Origin: Pyropia haitanensis | Taxonomy: Eukaryota; Rhodophyta; Bangiophyceae; Bangiales; Bangiaceae | Direction: 5' to 3' | NCBI GenBank assembly: GCA_008729055.1 | Contig: SDUX01000006.1 | Coordinates: 629,501 to 693,500 of the forward strand | DNA: 64,000 nucleotides | Shown here: positions 24,801 through 35,185 of the stretch, piece after piece | How the letters are laid out: every line of letters begins with the position of its first letter | Numbering within the stretch: position 1 is the first letter of the stretch | Translations under genes and position numbers: made by a program | Notes under the pieces: model-generated | Databases searched by the model: none | Told to the model about the DNA's origin: nothing | The model's input: only the letters and a program-made list of their open reading frames with translations

Positions 24801-25808
24801 GAACCGACGGCGGCTGGGAGCGCGCCCAAAGAGTTGTCTTCGAGTGCGATCGTCAACTCGGAGAAGACGTCCACTCTAGAGGCCCGCAAGAAGCAGCGCT
24901 CGCGGGAAGGGGAGACCCTTTCTCGGTGGGTGGCTCTAGTCCAGTGGAATGGGGAGTCCCACGCCTTTGGCCCAATCCTTGGCTCCCTGCTGCCTGCACT
25001 GTTTGACTCGGTGGACGACGCCGACCAAGACCGTGTGGACCATGCGCGACAGGCGCTCTCTCTAGCTGCTCAGGCACGTTTGGATGACGCTGACCTGTCA
25101 CGCGTTATTGCCAGGTGCGTGGCGACGGCTAAGTCGACCAAGTGGCGAGTGCGCGGCTCGGTTCTGCCTTACCTGCAGGTAGTTGGCTTCACGCGCCTGT
25201 TTGTGGGACGAGAAGGGGACATGCGGTCGCTGCTGGATGCGGTGGTAGCGCTACTGTCTGACGAGCAGCTGGATGTGCGGGAAGCAGCGGCTCACACTCT
25301 GGTGCCGCTGCTGCGCGACGCGCCACCGGCGGCGGTCGAGGAGCTTCGCGCCTCTTTCCTCAACCGGGCTAAGCGGTCTCGCAAGCGGGTTCTGCGCTTG
25401 CGCAAGGTGGTTCGCGCAGAGCGCGCGGCAGCGATCGCTGCGGCTGGCGGCAGCAGCGGTTCGAGTGCTGTCAGCGATGCCGGTGGCAGTGGTGGTGTGG
25501 CGGCCGCCGCATCGTCGGGGCCGGCCGATTTGGCGGCCGCGCTGGTGGTACAGCACGGGGCGGTGCTGGGGCTGGGCGCTCTGCTGCTGTCAAGCCCTTA
25601 TGCGGTGCCGTCGTGGATGCCCCCTGTGCTGCTGGCGCTCACGCAGTGCATTGACGATATGCCACCCGTGTCGACGACCGCTCGCAAGCTGTTTGCTGAC
25701 TTTTGGCGGACTCACCGGGACGAGTGGTCGGCCCAGCGGGAGGCGTTCACTGCAGACGAGCTGGAGCAGGTGTCTGAGCAGCTCATATCCCCGTCCTACT
25801 ATGCCTGA
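18816..25808 (+). CDS. PA200: proteasome activator PA200/Blm10 (PSME4 family)
   Basis: This HEAT-repeat protein caps the 20S proteasome and is mainly nuclear in other eukaryotes. The large exon 18995-25808 has an uninterrupted frame of about 2,270 codons, longer than the plant and animal proteins because of internal low-complexity insertions (for example near residues 1190-1240). Family landmarks include VVDWTDYLPLVYDRIL, the YFHPSNGGRW segment, PGIDPNDPGK, SDEQLDVREAAAHTLVPLL and AVLGLGALLLSSPY. The C-terminus ends SPSYYA, giving the Tyr-containing HbYX tail (YYA) that docks on the 20S alpha ring. No ATG exists in the exon upstream of the conserved YNANLPPSYRDAV start, and a stop lies at 18984. 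I therefore propose a 5-base first coding exon ATGAT (18816-18820) with donor GTGAGC and acceptor GGCAG at 18994, giving M-I-YNANLPP, like the short start of plant PA200. Identity is firm; the micro-exon is inference. Confidence 0.96.
18821..18994 (+). other. predicted first intron of PA200
   Basis: Donor ATGAT|GTGAGC and acceptor GATGTGGCAG|CTAC, 174 bp. The intron is unusually T-rich for this window (T9 at 18909-18917), as expected for a pyrimidine tract. Splicing joins the initiator ATGAT to the conserved N-terminal reading frame (M-I-Y-N-A-N). Confidence 0.65.
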
Positions 25809-28769
25809 GCGGTCGCGGTGGAGGTGCGGTGCGGCGCCAGCGACTGTGAGACCTGTTTCAGATAGCGTCCCTCTCTGTGATTGATGTTGTGTGTTTGCTT
25901 GTATCTCGCGCAAGAGCTTGCGTACGTGTGTCCGGTTGGGCTTTGCACACCCGAACTGGGTGGGGCCGTAGTTCTGCTGTTCTCTTTTTTTCTTGTGTGC
26001 GTCCTTGTACCATGGTCGCTGTGACGGCCGCTCTCGTGTGGCGGACTATGCGCCGACAATGACCCACACCATCAGCAGCGGCTGCCGTTGTGCTTGCGCC
26101 AGAACATGTGTGTGCGTGTCTGGTTCGGGACAGTTGCATTCCCGGGCCGGCTGAGACTGTAGAGCCGCTTGTCGTCCCTCTTCGTGCGTTCTTATGCCAT
26201 ACCTGCTGCGAGGGCAGCCGTCGTCTGGCGGGTAAAGCGCCATCAGGCGCCCACGCCATCACCAGCGGCAACCAAAATCGCAAAGCGGGCGTCCCCTACA
26301 GCGGCCCATACGCAAGGGCCAACAGCCCACGTGCACAGCACCCATCCCTTTGCGGAGGGTGCGGATCAGCACCCACATGACGGTAACGCCCGAAGTGGTT
26401 GCTCGATGGCTGTGGCTGCCGGCCACCAGGCCTTTGCCGTGGTCGTCTCATCGCGAGGGTGCGCGCGTCTCTGCGGACAGACATGCGCGACTGGAAACAA
26501 GGACGCCGCGGTCGAGGTGGCGGGCAATCCGGAGACCGTCGGCAGCAGCAGACGACGACGCCAGCGCACGCCGCCACTAGCTAGGATAGCCTCCAAATTA
26601 AGGCAATTAACGCTCGCAGCGCCATCGGTGATGCCACCCTGCTTAATCGATACCCACGATAAGACGATGCTGGGCCAGAACACGAGACAATAAAATAGAA
26701 GAGGCACTCTCCGAACTGTTCCAATCAATCTGTGTCGACTGATTGATCCAATACTTGCTTGGGCTCTTCCGGGCGTGCTGGGTGGCCCGCTGCGACCTAC
26801 CCCTTCGCCAAACCTGCCGCAGAAACGGTCAAGACACATTCAAACAGAGACAAGTCCTTCTACATCAGTCTGTACCCATCACTGCCTCACGACAAAATCG
26901 ATTTCTTCTCGTCATGTGACTATCTGATCTGATCTGGTGGTCAAATTTCAAGTGAGCCTATCTCATGTGTCCCGAGGTCGTGCTATTTGCATGTCTATTT
27001 GTGCTCTTGCTCAGTCGATCTGGCTGCAAGCCATCGTCGCACCACGCGGCACTCTGCTTGTCTCGCAAGCGGATCATAAGGCCGTGATGGCCTTAAAGGA
27101 GCTCAGGCTGGCCAAGACCGAGCCGCATGGGCGTCGTCGGCTCTCCGTCGGACACGGGGCCGAGCGCTACCGTTGCACGAGGCGCGGAAGTTGGTCAATG
27201 TGCGTCGGCACCCTCCCGCCACGCTCGAGGCATCATTGTCTCGGTGTTGCGACTGACTCCTCGGGCGTGGCGCCGAGAGGACGACCCAGCTTGGGCGGTG
27301 GGGGGGAACAGCCATTCTGCTGCGCGGCGCTCCGCGTACAGTGTACAGCTCTGTTTTTTTTGCCCCCGCCCTGCCCAAAACCAAATCGTTCATTCGGATT
27401 TGATGGGGGGCAGCCATTGAGTGAGCCAGCGTCCCCTGGCTTGTTGAACGACGCTTTGTGTTGCTCCGCCGCCACGCGCCGCTACAGCTTTCGTGCCACT
27501 TGAGCGCACCCGCAGCGTCGCGGATACGACCAACCGGCGCGGTTCCATACGGCCATCCTGGCCCGGCCGAGATGCCTTGCCCGAGCCGCCCCGTGCTGGC
27601 CGCTCGCACGTGTGTCCCAGTGGCAGCAGGGGAAACAGGGAGGGGCGGGGGGCTTGGGGGGGAGGGGGGCGAGGGCTGCTCTGGCTGCCGCTGCCCGCCC
27701 ACAACTGCGGCCAGCGGCTAACGCCATCGCCTCCGGGTTTGGCGGCCACCAACGCCATGCGCGCCGGGGCCGCCGCGTCCCCCCCTCCCCTGCCCTGCCC
27801 ACTATCTGGGGCGGTTGCGGATGCGCTCGTGCACGCGCTCCGCCGCGCATACAGGCGGGTTGGCCTACCGGGCGCGTGGCGGTACGCTGTGCCAGAGTCT
27901 ACCTCTCCCCTTACGAGCGGAATGATGATCCGAGGCGGGGAGTCAGCCGGGGCACTCCAGAGGGAGGGAGAGAGACGGGTAGGGAAGGGCAGAGGAGGCA
28001 GATAGTGAGGGGGGGGGGGGTGTGGGCGGCGCGCCGACGCGAGAAAGGGCTAGGGCTGCGTGTTCCCCCCCCTCCCCCACCTGGCCGGCTGGCGGCCGGC
28101 ATTATGCCACGCAGCGGCACGAGCTGGTGGGGGAGGGTGCACGTCTGAATTGCTGCGTGCCCGCCCGCCGGTCGGCGGCGCCCAGCCAGCGGGGCGGGTG
28201 GCAGGGAGGCGGCGCGCGCGTTCCGCCCCCCGGCTCGCGCCCGCCCGCGCCCGCCGGTCAGCACCCTGCAGCCCGCGCGCCGCCGCCCAGTGCACACGAT
28301 TGAAGAGGCGGCCGCGCCGACGGCCAGACAGGGGACACGCCGCCACGCCAACGCCACAACCGCGCCACCGTGACCCCCTACCGCCACCGACAGCGTTCAC
28401 GCTGCGCTGCGGCCACCTGCTGTTGCCAGTGCCCACACGCCGTACTCGCCGCCTTGGCCGCCACCACTATCATCACCCCCATCTGCTACTGCTTCCCTTA
28501 TATTTGCGGACGCCACCTGGACACCACCGCCATCCCCAGTGCGCTTTCCCAACCTCCGCCCAAACTGCCGACGACGTGGCACTGCAGGCCTTGTCCCCCA
28601 CCCTTCTTCCAGCTCGACTTGACCGTGACGGGCCACGCCCCGACGCACCCTCCACGGCGGCGACCAAGGTCATTCCAACCTGGCGTCCAGCGTCTCAACG
28701 CCGACCCCCCTGGTCGCCCCCATCCGCATCCCCCACTCCTCCTTGGCGCAGTGGGCAGCGGTCGCCGAC
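25809..28769. other. gene-poor, lower-GC intergenic region
   Basis: Nearly 3 kb lies between PA200 and the coiled-coil gene. The first ~200 bases, with T-rich stretches (TTGATGTTGTGTGTTTGC; TTCTCTTTTTTTCTTG), probably contain the PA200 3' end. The block 26570-27010 is relatively AT-rich for this window, with short degenerate frames and no recognisable domain; it could be an old transposon remnant, but no terminal repeats were found. From 27600 the DNA becomes GC-rich again and would include the promoter and 5' UTR of the next gene. Confidence 0.5.
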
Positions 28770-29837
28770 ATGGCCACGCCGTCGGGGCAGCTAGAGACTG
28801 GCGACCCACCCCCGGCGCGGCTGGTCTTGCCGACCATGTCGGCCGGCGGCGGGCACGGCGGGGCGATCCCTGGCGGGGCGGGCCAGAGGGTGTCTGCGCC
28901 GCTCGGCGGCAGCAGCGGCAGCGTCAAGGTCGAAACGGCCTTTGCGGCACCGCCCCCCCCCCCGCATCGCGGCGGGATCCGGCCGACTCCCCCCCCCCGG
29001 CGGGCGCCGCTGCCACCGCAGGCGCCGCCGCCGCCGCCGCCACCACCGCCGCCACCGTCCATGTATGTTGCGCCCGACGCGTCGCGGCCCGACGACTCGC
29101 AGCTGGCCGCCCTCTGCGCGTCCCTGCCCGAGTCGATTGACGTGTCGCTGCTGACGAGCGGGCGCGGAGTGGAGGTGGCGCTGTCTCCGCTCGGCACGCT
29201 CCCGCCGCTGGGCAGCACCCGCCGCGCGTGGCCCAACGACTGGACCGAGCCGGCCGATCTGCTTAAGGACCAGGACGGGGCCGCCGACGACGACGACGAC
29301 AAGGACGACGACACGGCGCTGAGCCGCCGGCACCACCTCCGGACCATGGCCGCCGAACACGGGGAACGGGAAGGTGCACCGAAGCTCGCGGGAGCGGCGG
29401 CGGCGGCGGCAGCGGCAGCAGCGACGGGAGTGGGCGCCGCCAGCGCGCCGGCCGACGCGTCGGCGTTGGTGGCGACCGCCGGCTTCCGCGGCGGCGGCGG
29501 CAGCGGCGGCAGCCCGCCGTCGTCGGGGCGCTCGTCGCCCGGTGGCGGCAGCAGCAGCGCCGGCGGCGGCGGTATGCCGCTGCCCCCCACCGGTAAGGTG
29601 ATTGTGCGGGGGCGGCCTGGCACGGCGCGGGGGGGGGCGGCGGGCGGGAGCGGCGGCGGTTCGCTCTCGTCCCGTACGGATCGGCGCAAGCGGGAGCGCG
29701 CGGCGCAGCTGGAGCGGGAGGTGGCCTCGCTGCTGGCCCGGCTGATGCAGCTGCATGACGAGACGAGCCGGATAGAGGAGGGAAACCTGCAGCTGCTGGA
29801 GAAGCTGATGGAGAGGAACCGGAACAAGGCGTTGTGA
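28770..29837 (+). CDS. leucine-zipper coiled-coil protein, bZIP-like without the canonical basic motif
   Basis: Predicted 355 residues, starting at the first in-frame ATG (MATPSGQLETGDPP); the frame is open a little further 5' without an ATG. The N-terminal half is Gly/Pro-rich with a poly-Pro run. The middle contains DDSQLAALCASLPESIDVSLL and an acidic patch (DDDDDKDDD). The C-terminal ~50 residues (from about 300) form a basic stretch DRRKRER followed by a heptad zipper (QLEREVASLLARLMQLHDE, then SRIEEGNLQLLEKL; a-position pattern L-L-L-I-L). The bZIP invariant N-x7-R is absent, so DNA binding is uncertain. It could be a degenerate bZIP, a dimerisation-only partner, or another coiled-coil protein. 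The frame is intact. It ends just before an AT-rich 3' region. Function not assigned. Confidence 0.65.
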   Translation: MATPSGQLETGDPPPARLVLPTMSAGGGHGGAIPGGAGQRVSAPLGGSSGSVKVETAFAAPPPPPHRGGIRPTPPPRRAPLPPQAPPPPPPPPPPPSMYVAPDASRPDDSQLAALCASLPESIDVSLLTSGRGVEVALSPLGTLPPLGSTRRAWPNDWTEPADLLKDQDGAADDDDDKDDDTALSRRHHLRTMAAEHGEREGAPKLAGAAAAAAAAAATGVGAASAPADASALVATAGFRGGGGSGGSPPSSGRSSPGGGSSSAGGGGMPLPPTGKVIVRGRPGTARGGAAGGSGGGSLSSRTDRRKRERAAQLEREVASLLARLMQLHDETSRIEEGNLQLLEKLMERNRNKAL

Positions 29838-30525
29838 CCGGAGCGGTGAAGGGGGAGGGGGGGGGGATGGGTTGGGGGGCTCCAAAGGAGAAGGACGGTC
29901 GTCTTGAGGCGGCGGCGGGGGTCTTGGCCCGGCGCCTAGCGGTCCGCGGCGTGAGGCGCCCTTGCTCCCTTTTGTATGGATGTACTTCTGTGTCTCTTCA
30001 TTGCCAGTTCGGGCAAACACTATTATTTTATCTATCTTGCATTGCGAGACGTGCCTGCGCGCCCATTTGTTCCCAATGCAAACCCTGATTGCGCGCCCAT
30101 CTCGCACGCGCCGCGGCTCGGGCAGCGCGCCTGACGGGCCCATTCCGCCGCTGACGCAGGACGTACGCCCAGCTGTTCCATCTCCTTTCCCGTGGCCGTT
30201 GACCGCGGTGCGTCAGCGCGTGCTCACAGCAGGTAGGCCGACGCCACTGGGCGGCCGCCGCCCCGCCCACCGCCCGCCTCGCGGCGGACACGCGCACCCA
30301 GGCGGGGGGGGGGAGGGACAGTGCACCCGTAGTCACCGCCAACCCCGCGCCGCCGTGGTCGGGGACCCGGCCGCGCTGCGCACGCGCCCACCCAACCGGT
30401 AGAGCGGTTGGACCGCAGCAGCACGCGGCGCGCGCCGCCGTCGCCGCCGCCAGCCGCTGTTGCTGTTCCGTCCGCCGCCGGCGAGCAGCGTGCGCACCAG
30501 CCCGCGCGCCACGTCCCCACACAGG
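29838..30525. other. convergent 3' intergenic region
   Basis: This lies between the coiled-coil gene (+) and MGDG synthase (-). The AT-rich part at about 29965-30045 (TTTTGTATGGATG; ACTATTATTTTATC) is the probable 3' UTR/polyadenylation zone of the coiled-coil gene. No gene is seen in the rest. Confidence 0.5.
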
Positions 30526-32973
30526 CTATCCGGGCGGGAAAAAAAAAAAAAAAAAGGAGCGCCGCCACCGCCACCGGTCGCGTCGGCGACGCAACGGCAG
30601 GCGGGCGACAAAACGGCACCCCGGACGGCGGGCGTGCGCAGCGGAACCGCACGCCCGCCCGCGGGCGTGCGCACGGCCGACAGCCCAGCCGGCGGGGTCA
30701 ACTGGGTTGACCCCGGCCGAAAAAAACGGATGGCCGGGCCTGGCACACGCACGCCCCCCTCCCCCTCCCCTCCCCCCCACCGCCCATCGAGTCTCCGGTC
30801 TCAGTCCCCCCCCCCGCTCGCCCCCTCTTCTCGCCCACCCTCCCACCTCCGCCCCCCTCATACATAATCCCCATTCGTGGCCGCACGCCCCCCCCCCCCC
30901 CCCCCTCTCCCCCCTCGCGGCGGACCAAGCAATCGCGCCGCCACACAGCAGCCGCAGCAGCGCCTTGACGCGGTCAAAGAGGAGGCTCGCGCCGCGCGGC
31001 TCGCCGACGCCCAGCCGCGGCCGCCGGCGCCCGCCACGGGCAGCGGCGGTGGCGGCGGCGCCGCCCCCCGCGACCCCCGCCGCCGCCGCCGCCGTCGAGC
31101 CCGCCCGCGCGGCGCGCGACGCGAGCGCCACCGCCCAAATGTCCTCGGCAATCCGCAGCGCCGCGTCGGGCGCGGCGAGCGCCGCCGCGCGGGCGGCCAT
31201 GGCCGCCCGCAGGCCCGGCGAGGCCGCCCACTCGGCGGCCGTCGCGGCGATGCGGTCGGGCGCCGCCTCGTACGCGCCGACGCCGTGGTCGACCACGTAC
31301 GTGACGTTGCCCGTCTCCTGGCCGGGCAAGTACGCGCAGAGGAGGATGGGCAGCCGGCAGATGAGCGCCTCGGCAATCGTGCCAGGGCCCGCCTTGGTGA
31401 TCAGCATATCCGCCGCGCGCATGTAGTCGGCCATGTTGGAGACAAAGCCGAGCACGATGACGCCGCCTGACGAGCCACCGCCGCCGCCGCTGCCGCTGTC
31501 GGCTAGGGCCACCGCGGTGGCGTCAGGGGCGGTCGCGCTCCCCTCCCTCTGCGCGTCTCCCGCAGCCGCCGCCGCCCCTCGCGGCAGCGGCGCGCCGCCG
31601 CCGTCGGCCGCCGCGGGCACCAGCGCCCACGTGCGGCGTGCAAACGACGTGCGCAGGCGCTCGTTCCGCCCACACACGACCACCACCTGCGCGCCCGTCG
31701 GGCCGAGCGTCGCGGCCAGCCGGTCCACCACCGCCGGTACCACCCGCCGGAGGCCCCCGACGCCGTCGCCGCCGCCCACCAGCAGCACCGCGGGGGCGGT
31801 GGGGTGCAGGCCCAGCCGCGCGCGGAGCGCCGCCTTGGCACCCGCCGCGTCGTCCGCGGTGGGGGCGGGGGGGGGATCCGCCGGCGCGGCGGCCGCAGCG
31901 TCGGGCTTGGCACCGCCCCCGCCGCCGCCCTCGGCGGCGGCCAGCGGGGGGGTGGTGTCGCCCTTGGCGGGGTCCGCCTTGGCGCCTCGCGCGGCGCCCG
32001 GGAGCTCCCAAAACGTTGGCCGCACCGGCAGGCCGTACCGCCGCAGCCGCCCCGCCGGCACGCCCTCCGCGACCGCCACGTCCGAGACGGCCGCGGACGG
32101 GGTGTAGACGCGCGTCGCGGCGGGGGTGAACCACAGCGGGTGCGCCGCGCCCAGGTCAGTCACGACCGTCAGCAGCGGGCGGAGGAGGCCGGGGACGGGC
32201 GGGACGGCGGCGGCGGTGCCGTCGCCGCCCGCCGCGGCGGCTTCCGCCTCGGCCAGCATCCGCACCGCGGTCACGGCCGCCGACTGCGCCAGCGGGTGCA
32301 CGCTCACAATCACATCCGGCGGCCCCGCGACGGCGGTGGCGGGCGCGGGAGCAGACGCGGTGGCGCCCCCCCCCCCCCCTCCCGCCCCCCCCGCCGGCGC
32401 CGCGGCCGCGGCGGCCGCCTCGGCCACCAGCCGCCGGCCGAGCGCGCGCCCCGCGAGCGTCCGCAGCACCGCGTTGCACACCAGCCGCGTCGGCGGAAAC
32501 ACGCCCAGCGCCCACGCGGCGCGCCACAGCAGCGGGTGGCGTGCCAAAAACGCGTACTGCGCGGGGAAGCCCGACAGCGGCCACCCCGCCACGTCGACAA
32601 AGAGGTCGACCGTCGACGCCGCGACCGCGTCGGCGCCGCCCGCCGCGCGCGTCAGCGCCGCGGTTAGAGCCGCGGCGGACGCGCGGTGGCCGCCGCCCGT
32701 GTCGGACATGAGCAGCAGAATGCGGGTGGGGGGGGTGGCGGCAGAGGTGGCAGGGGGTGCAGCGGTCGTGGTGGGGATGGCCGCCGCGGTGGCGTCGGCC
32801 GCGGCGTCAGCCGGCGCGCCGCCGCCCGTCATGGCCACCGCCGTTGCGGGGGTGGTGCTGCGGTACGAGCCACCGCTCGACGACGCGGCGAGCGGCGCCG
32901 CCTCGCCGGCTGCCGGCGGCACGCCGTCGCCGTCAACGACGCCGCCGGCACCAGGCGGGGAGGCGGGCGCCAT
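30526..32973 (-). CDS. monogalactosyldiacylglycerol (MGDG) synthase
   Basis: A GT28-type glycosyltransferase that moves galactose from UDP-Gal to diacylglycerol in the plastid envelope, making the main thylakoid galactolipid. It starts at the ATG at 32973 (MAPASPPGAGG), followed by ~75 Ala/Thr/Pro-rich residues that could be a plastid-targeting region. Landmarks in order: RILLLMSDTGGGHRASA (about residues 84-100), SVHPLAQSAAV, VVTDLGAAHPLWF, VYTPSAAV, RYGLPVRPTFW, VLLVGGGDGVGG, VVVCGRNERL, VLGFVSNMADYM, then the nucleotide-sugar site TKAGPGTIAEAL and LPGQETGNVTYVV. Low-complexity insertions sit between the two half-domains. The conserved part ends near 31060. Downstream lies a C18 run (30888-30905), so the last ~120 codons in this frame are doubtful, and the true stop may lie elsewhere between 30526 and 30900. 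An A17 run at 30539-30555 is just inside the annotated 3' end. Confidence 0.94.
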   Translation of the reverse strand: MAPASPPGAGGVVDGDGVPPAAGEAAPLAASSSGGSYRSTTPATAVAMTGGGAPADAAADATAAAIPTTTAAPPATSAATPPTRILLLMSDTGGGHRASAAALTAALTRAAGGADAVAASTVDLFVDVAGWPLSGFPAQYAFLARHPLLWRAAWALGVFPPTRLVCNAVLRTLAGRALGRRLVAEAAAAAAAPAGGAGGGGGGATASAPAPATAVAGPPDVIVSVHPLAQSAAVTAVRMLAEAEAAAAGGDGTAAAVPPVPGLLRPLLTVVTDLGAAHPLWFTPAATRVYTPSAAVSDVAVAEGVPAGRLRRYGLPVRPTFWELPGAARGAKADPAKGDTTPPLAAAEGGGGGGAKPDAAAAAPADPPPAPTADDAAGAKAALRARLGLHPTAPAVLLVGGGDGVGGLRRVVPAVVDRLAATLGPTGAQVVVVCGRNERLRTSFARRTWALVPAAADGGGAPLPRGAAAAAGDAQREGSATAPDATAVALADSGSGGGGGSSGGVIVLGFVSNMADYMRAADMLITKAGPGTIAEALICRLPILLCAYLPGQETGNVTYVVDHGVGAYEAAPDRIAATAAEWAASPGLRAAMAARAAALAAPDAALRIAEDIWAVALASRAARAGSTAAAAAGVAGGGAAATAAARGGRRRPRLGVGEPRGASLLFDRVKALLRLLCGGAIAWSAARGERGGGGGACGHEWGLCMRGAEVGGWARRGGERGGGLRPETRWAVGGRGGGGGRACARPGHPFFSAGVNPVDPAGWAVGRAHARGRACGSAAHARRPGCRFVARLPLRRRRDRWRWRRSFFFFFFPPG

Positions 32974-33004
32974 GCCGGCGTGAACCCCGCGGCCGCCGCC
33001 GCGC

Positions 33005-33023
33005 CCACACGGCCAGAGGCGAC

Positions 33024-33054
<31 letters not shown>

Positions 33055-33123
33055 GCGGCCGCGGCGGCGGCACGGCCGCGGACGCGCGGGCCCGCGCGGC
33101 GCGCCGCGGGCGCGCAGCGGGCG

Positions 33124-33161
<38 letters not shown>

Positions 33162-33231
33162 AGCGGTCGCGGCAGCGGGCGGCGGGTGGGGGGCGGCAAA
33201 CGCAAGGCCCGGCGTCGATCCGCCCGCCACG

Positions 33232-33305
<74 letters not shown>

Positions 33306-33360
33306 TCTGCTGCCGCCGCTGCCGCCGCCACTGCCGTTGCCGCTGCCGCCGCTGTCGCCG
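33005..33360. repeat. GCC/GGC microsatellite cluster
   Basis: Long, nearly pure GCG/GCC triplet arrays occur around 33017-33072, 33120-33170 and 33226-33310, just upstream of the MGDG synthase start, probably in its 5' UTR or promoter. They give poly-Ala, poly-Pro, poly-Gly and poly-Arg chance frames on both strands. Confidence 0.85.
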
Positions 33361-35004
33361 TTGCGTGTCGACGCTGCCCCCGCGGCGTAGCGGGCGCGTG
33401 GGCGTGCGCGGCGGGCTCGGCCGGCGGCGGGCCACCCCCCGCGTCGGCGGCCACCCCCCCCCCCCCCACCCCCACCCCCCACCCCCACCGCCGCGGCGGC
33501 CGCAACCCAACCGCCCGCCGACCGCACGCACTTAAATTGGCCGATGGATGACGGCGGCGGCCGCGCTGCGGCTGGTGGCGGCGGCGGGGGGGGGGGGGGG
33601 GGAGGGGGGGGGGGAGGGGGGTGGTGGCTGGCGTGTGAGAGCTCGACGGCGGGCGGCCGTCACGCCACACGGTGGCGGTGGCGGCACGGTCCGGAGGCCG
33701 CCGCGCCGGCCGCCCCGGCTGGGGCGGTCGCGCCGCCGTGGAGCGGGGGTGCCCTCAGTGGGGCGCCAGGCGGACGCCGCCGCCACGGGCGCAGCCGAGC
33801 GGCCGCCAAAATTTCGCAAGGTTTACAGCCGAGTCCCACGCGGACGGCGCCCACGCGCGCGCCTACTGCCAAGCCCGACGGCGGTCGAGTAGCGGACTGT
33901 GTGGTGGCACCCATTCCGTCAACCCCGCCCCCCCGGGGCAACTCTTGACGGCGTCTTCCAGCTCACGCCGGAGAGACTTGTGTTGCGGGACGAAATAATT
34001 GTTTACAAGTTAAAAATAGCGAAATCAGGGCGCGCGATGGATGGCCGGCCAGTGTCCCAAGCGTCAGCCAATTTGAGATCACCCACGAGCCGTGATTGGA
34101 GATAGGCAGCTCCCTGTGCACCCACCCACGCATTGGACCACGTTGTCGATCGTCCATTCAGCGATTGCACCGGTCGACCCGTGCGATGCGATCGACCGAC
34201 CATCCCGACGCGTGCGCGCGCCCCGCGCGCCCTCCGCGTTGGCGCGCCCACCGCCGGCCGCCCACCTGTTTTGGCGCGCGCCGCGCCGACGCGGCCTCCG
34301 CCCATTCCCCCCCCCGCGCCGCGGCGATCCCCCCCCCGCCAAGACCGCCCACTGCGCGCGACGCGCACGCCGCCACGGCGGCGGCCGCGGTGGCGCGCGC
34401 GCGCGCGCGCCGCGGCGGCGCGGCGGCCGGCACACCCCCCCCCCCACCGCGGGCATCCCCCCCCCCCCACGACTTTGCGCGCCCCCACCCGCGGCGGGCC
34501 GCCGCGCCGCCCCGCCGCCGTCGCGCCATGGCGGTCGCCCCCCCCCCCCCCCCCGCCACCACCGCTGCCGCCCTTTCCGTCTCTCGCCCCCGCCGCCGCT
34601 GCCGCCCTTTTTCGTCTCGCCGCCGCCGCCGCTGCCGCCCTGCTCGTCTCGCCGCCGCCGCCGCCGCCGCCGCGTGCAGCCGCCGCTCCCCCCCCTCCCC
34701 CGCCACGGCCGCCGCCACGGCCGGCGCGCGGCATGGCGCGCGCGCGGCGGCGGCGGCGGCGGCGGCCGCCGCGGCCGCCGCCGCGGCCGCCGTCGTGGCG
34801 GCGGCGGCGGCGGCGGCGGGGCGGCGGCCGCCGTGGGCGACGGCGGCCGCCCCCCCACACCCCCCCCCCCCCCCCCGCGCGGTGCACGGCCACTCCTGTC
34901 CCCCCCCCCCCCCCACCCCCCAAGGCACCCCCCCCCCCGCGGTCGTGGCGGGCTGGTGGGACGCTGCCCAACCCCGCCCGCCGCCACCCACCTCCCCGAC
35001 AGAC

Positions 35005-35035
<31 letters not shown>

Positions 35036-35185
35036 CCGCCCCACCCCCGCCCGTGACGACGGCCGCCACCACCCCTCCGCGCCGCACCCGCGCCCGTCGC
35101 GGCCGTGCGCACGGTCGTCCCCTCCGCCCCCCTGTGTGCCACCTTCCGCCCTCCCCCACCCCCCCCCCCCCACCCCCTTCCCACC
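33361..35185. promoter_or_regulatory. divergent MGDG synthase / Cdc6 intergenic region with CCAAT and E2F-like sites
   Basis: The two genes point away from each other here. An AT-rich core lies at about 33990-34080. A CCAAT box is at 34068-34072 and an inverted one (ATTGG) at 34095-34099. An E2F-type site TTTTGGCGCGCGCC is at 34269-34282 (consensus TTTSSCGC matched by TTTGGCGC at 34270-34277), with a related GTTGGCGCGCCC some 40 bases upstream. From 34300 the DNA is dominated by C runs and GCC repeats. A TTTAAG-like motif on the minus strand at about 33532-33537 could be the MGDG synthase TATA element. Confidence 0.45.

Noticed and set aside
18995..25808. ECM29 or importin-type HEAT protein instead of PA200
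   Set aside because: The N-terminal YN-x2-LPP, the internal HPSNGGRW and PGIDPND segments and the terminal SPSYYA are PA200/Blm10 features.
26937..27503. 188-codon frame in the lower-GC block
   Set aside because: No recognisable domain and no conserved pattern; starts at a non-ATG codon.
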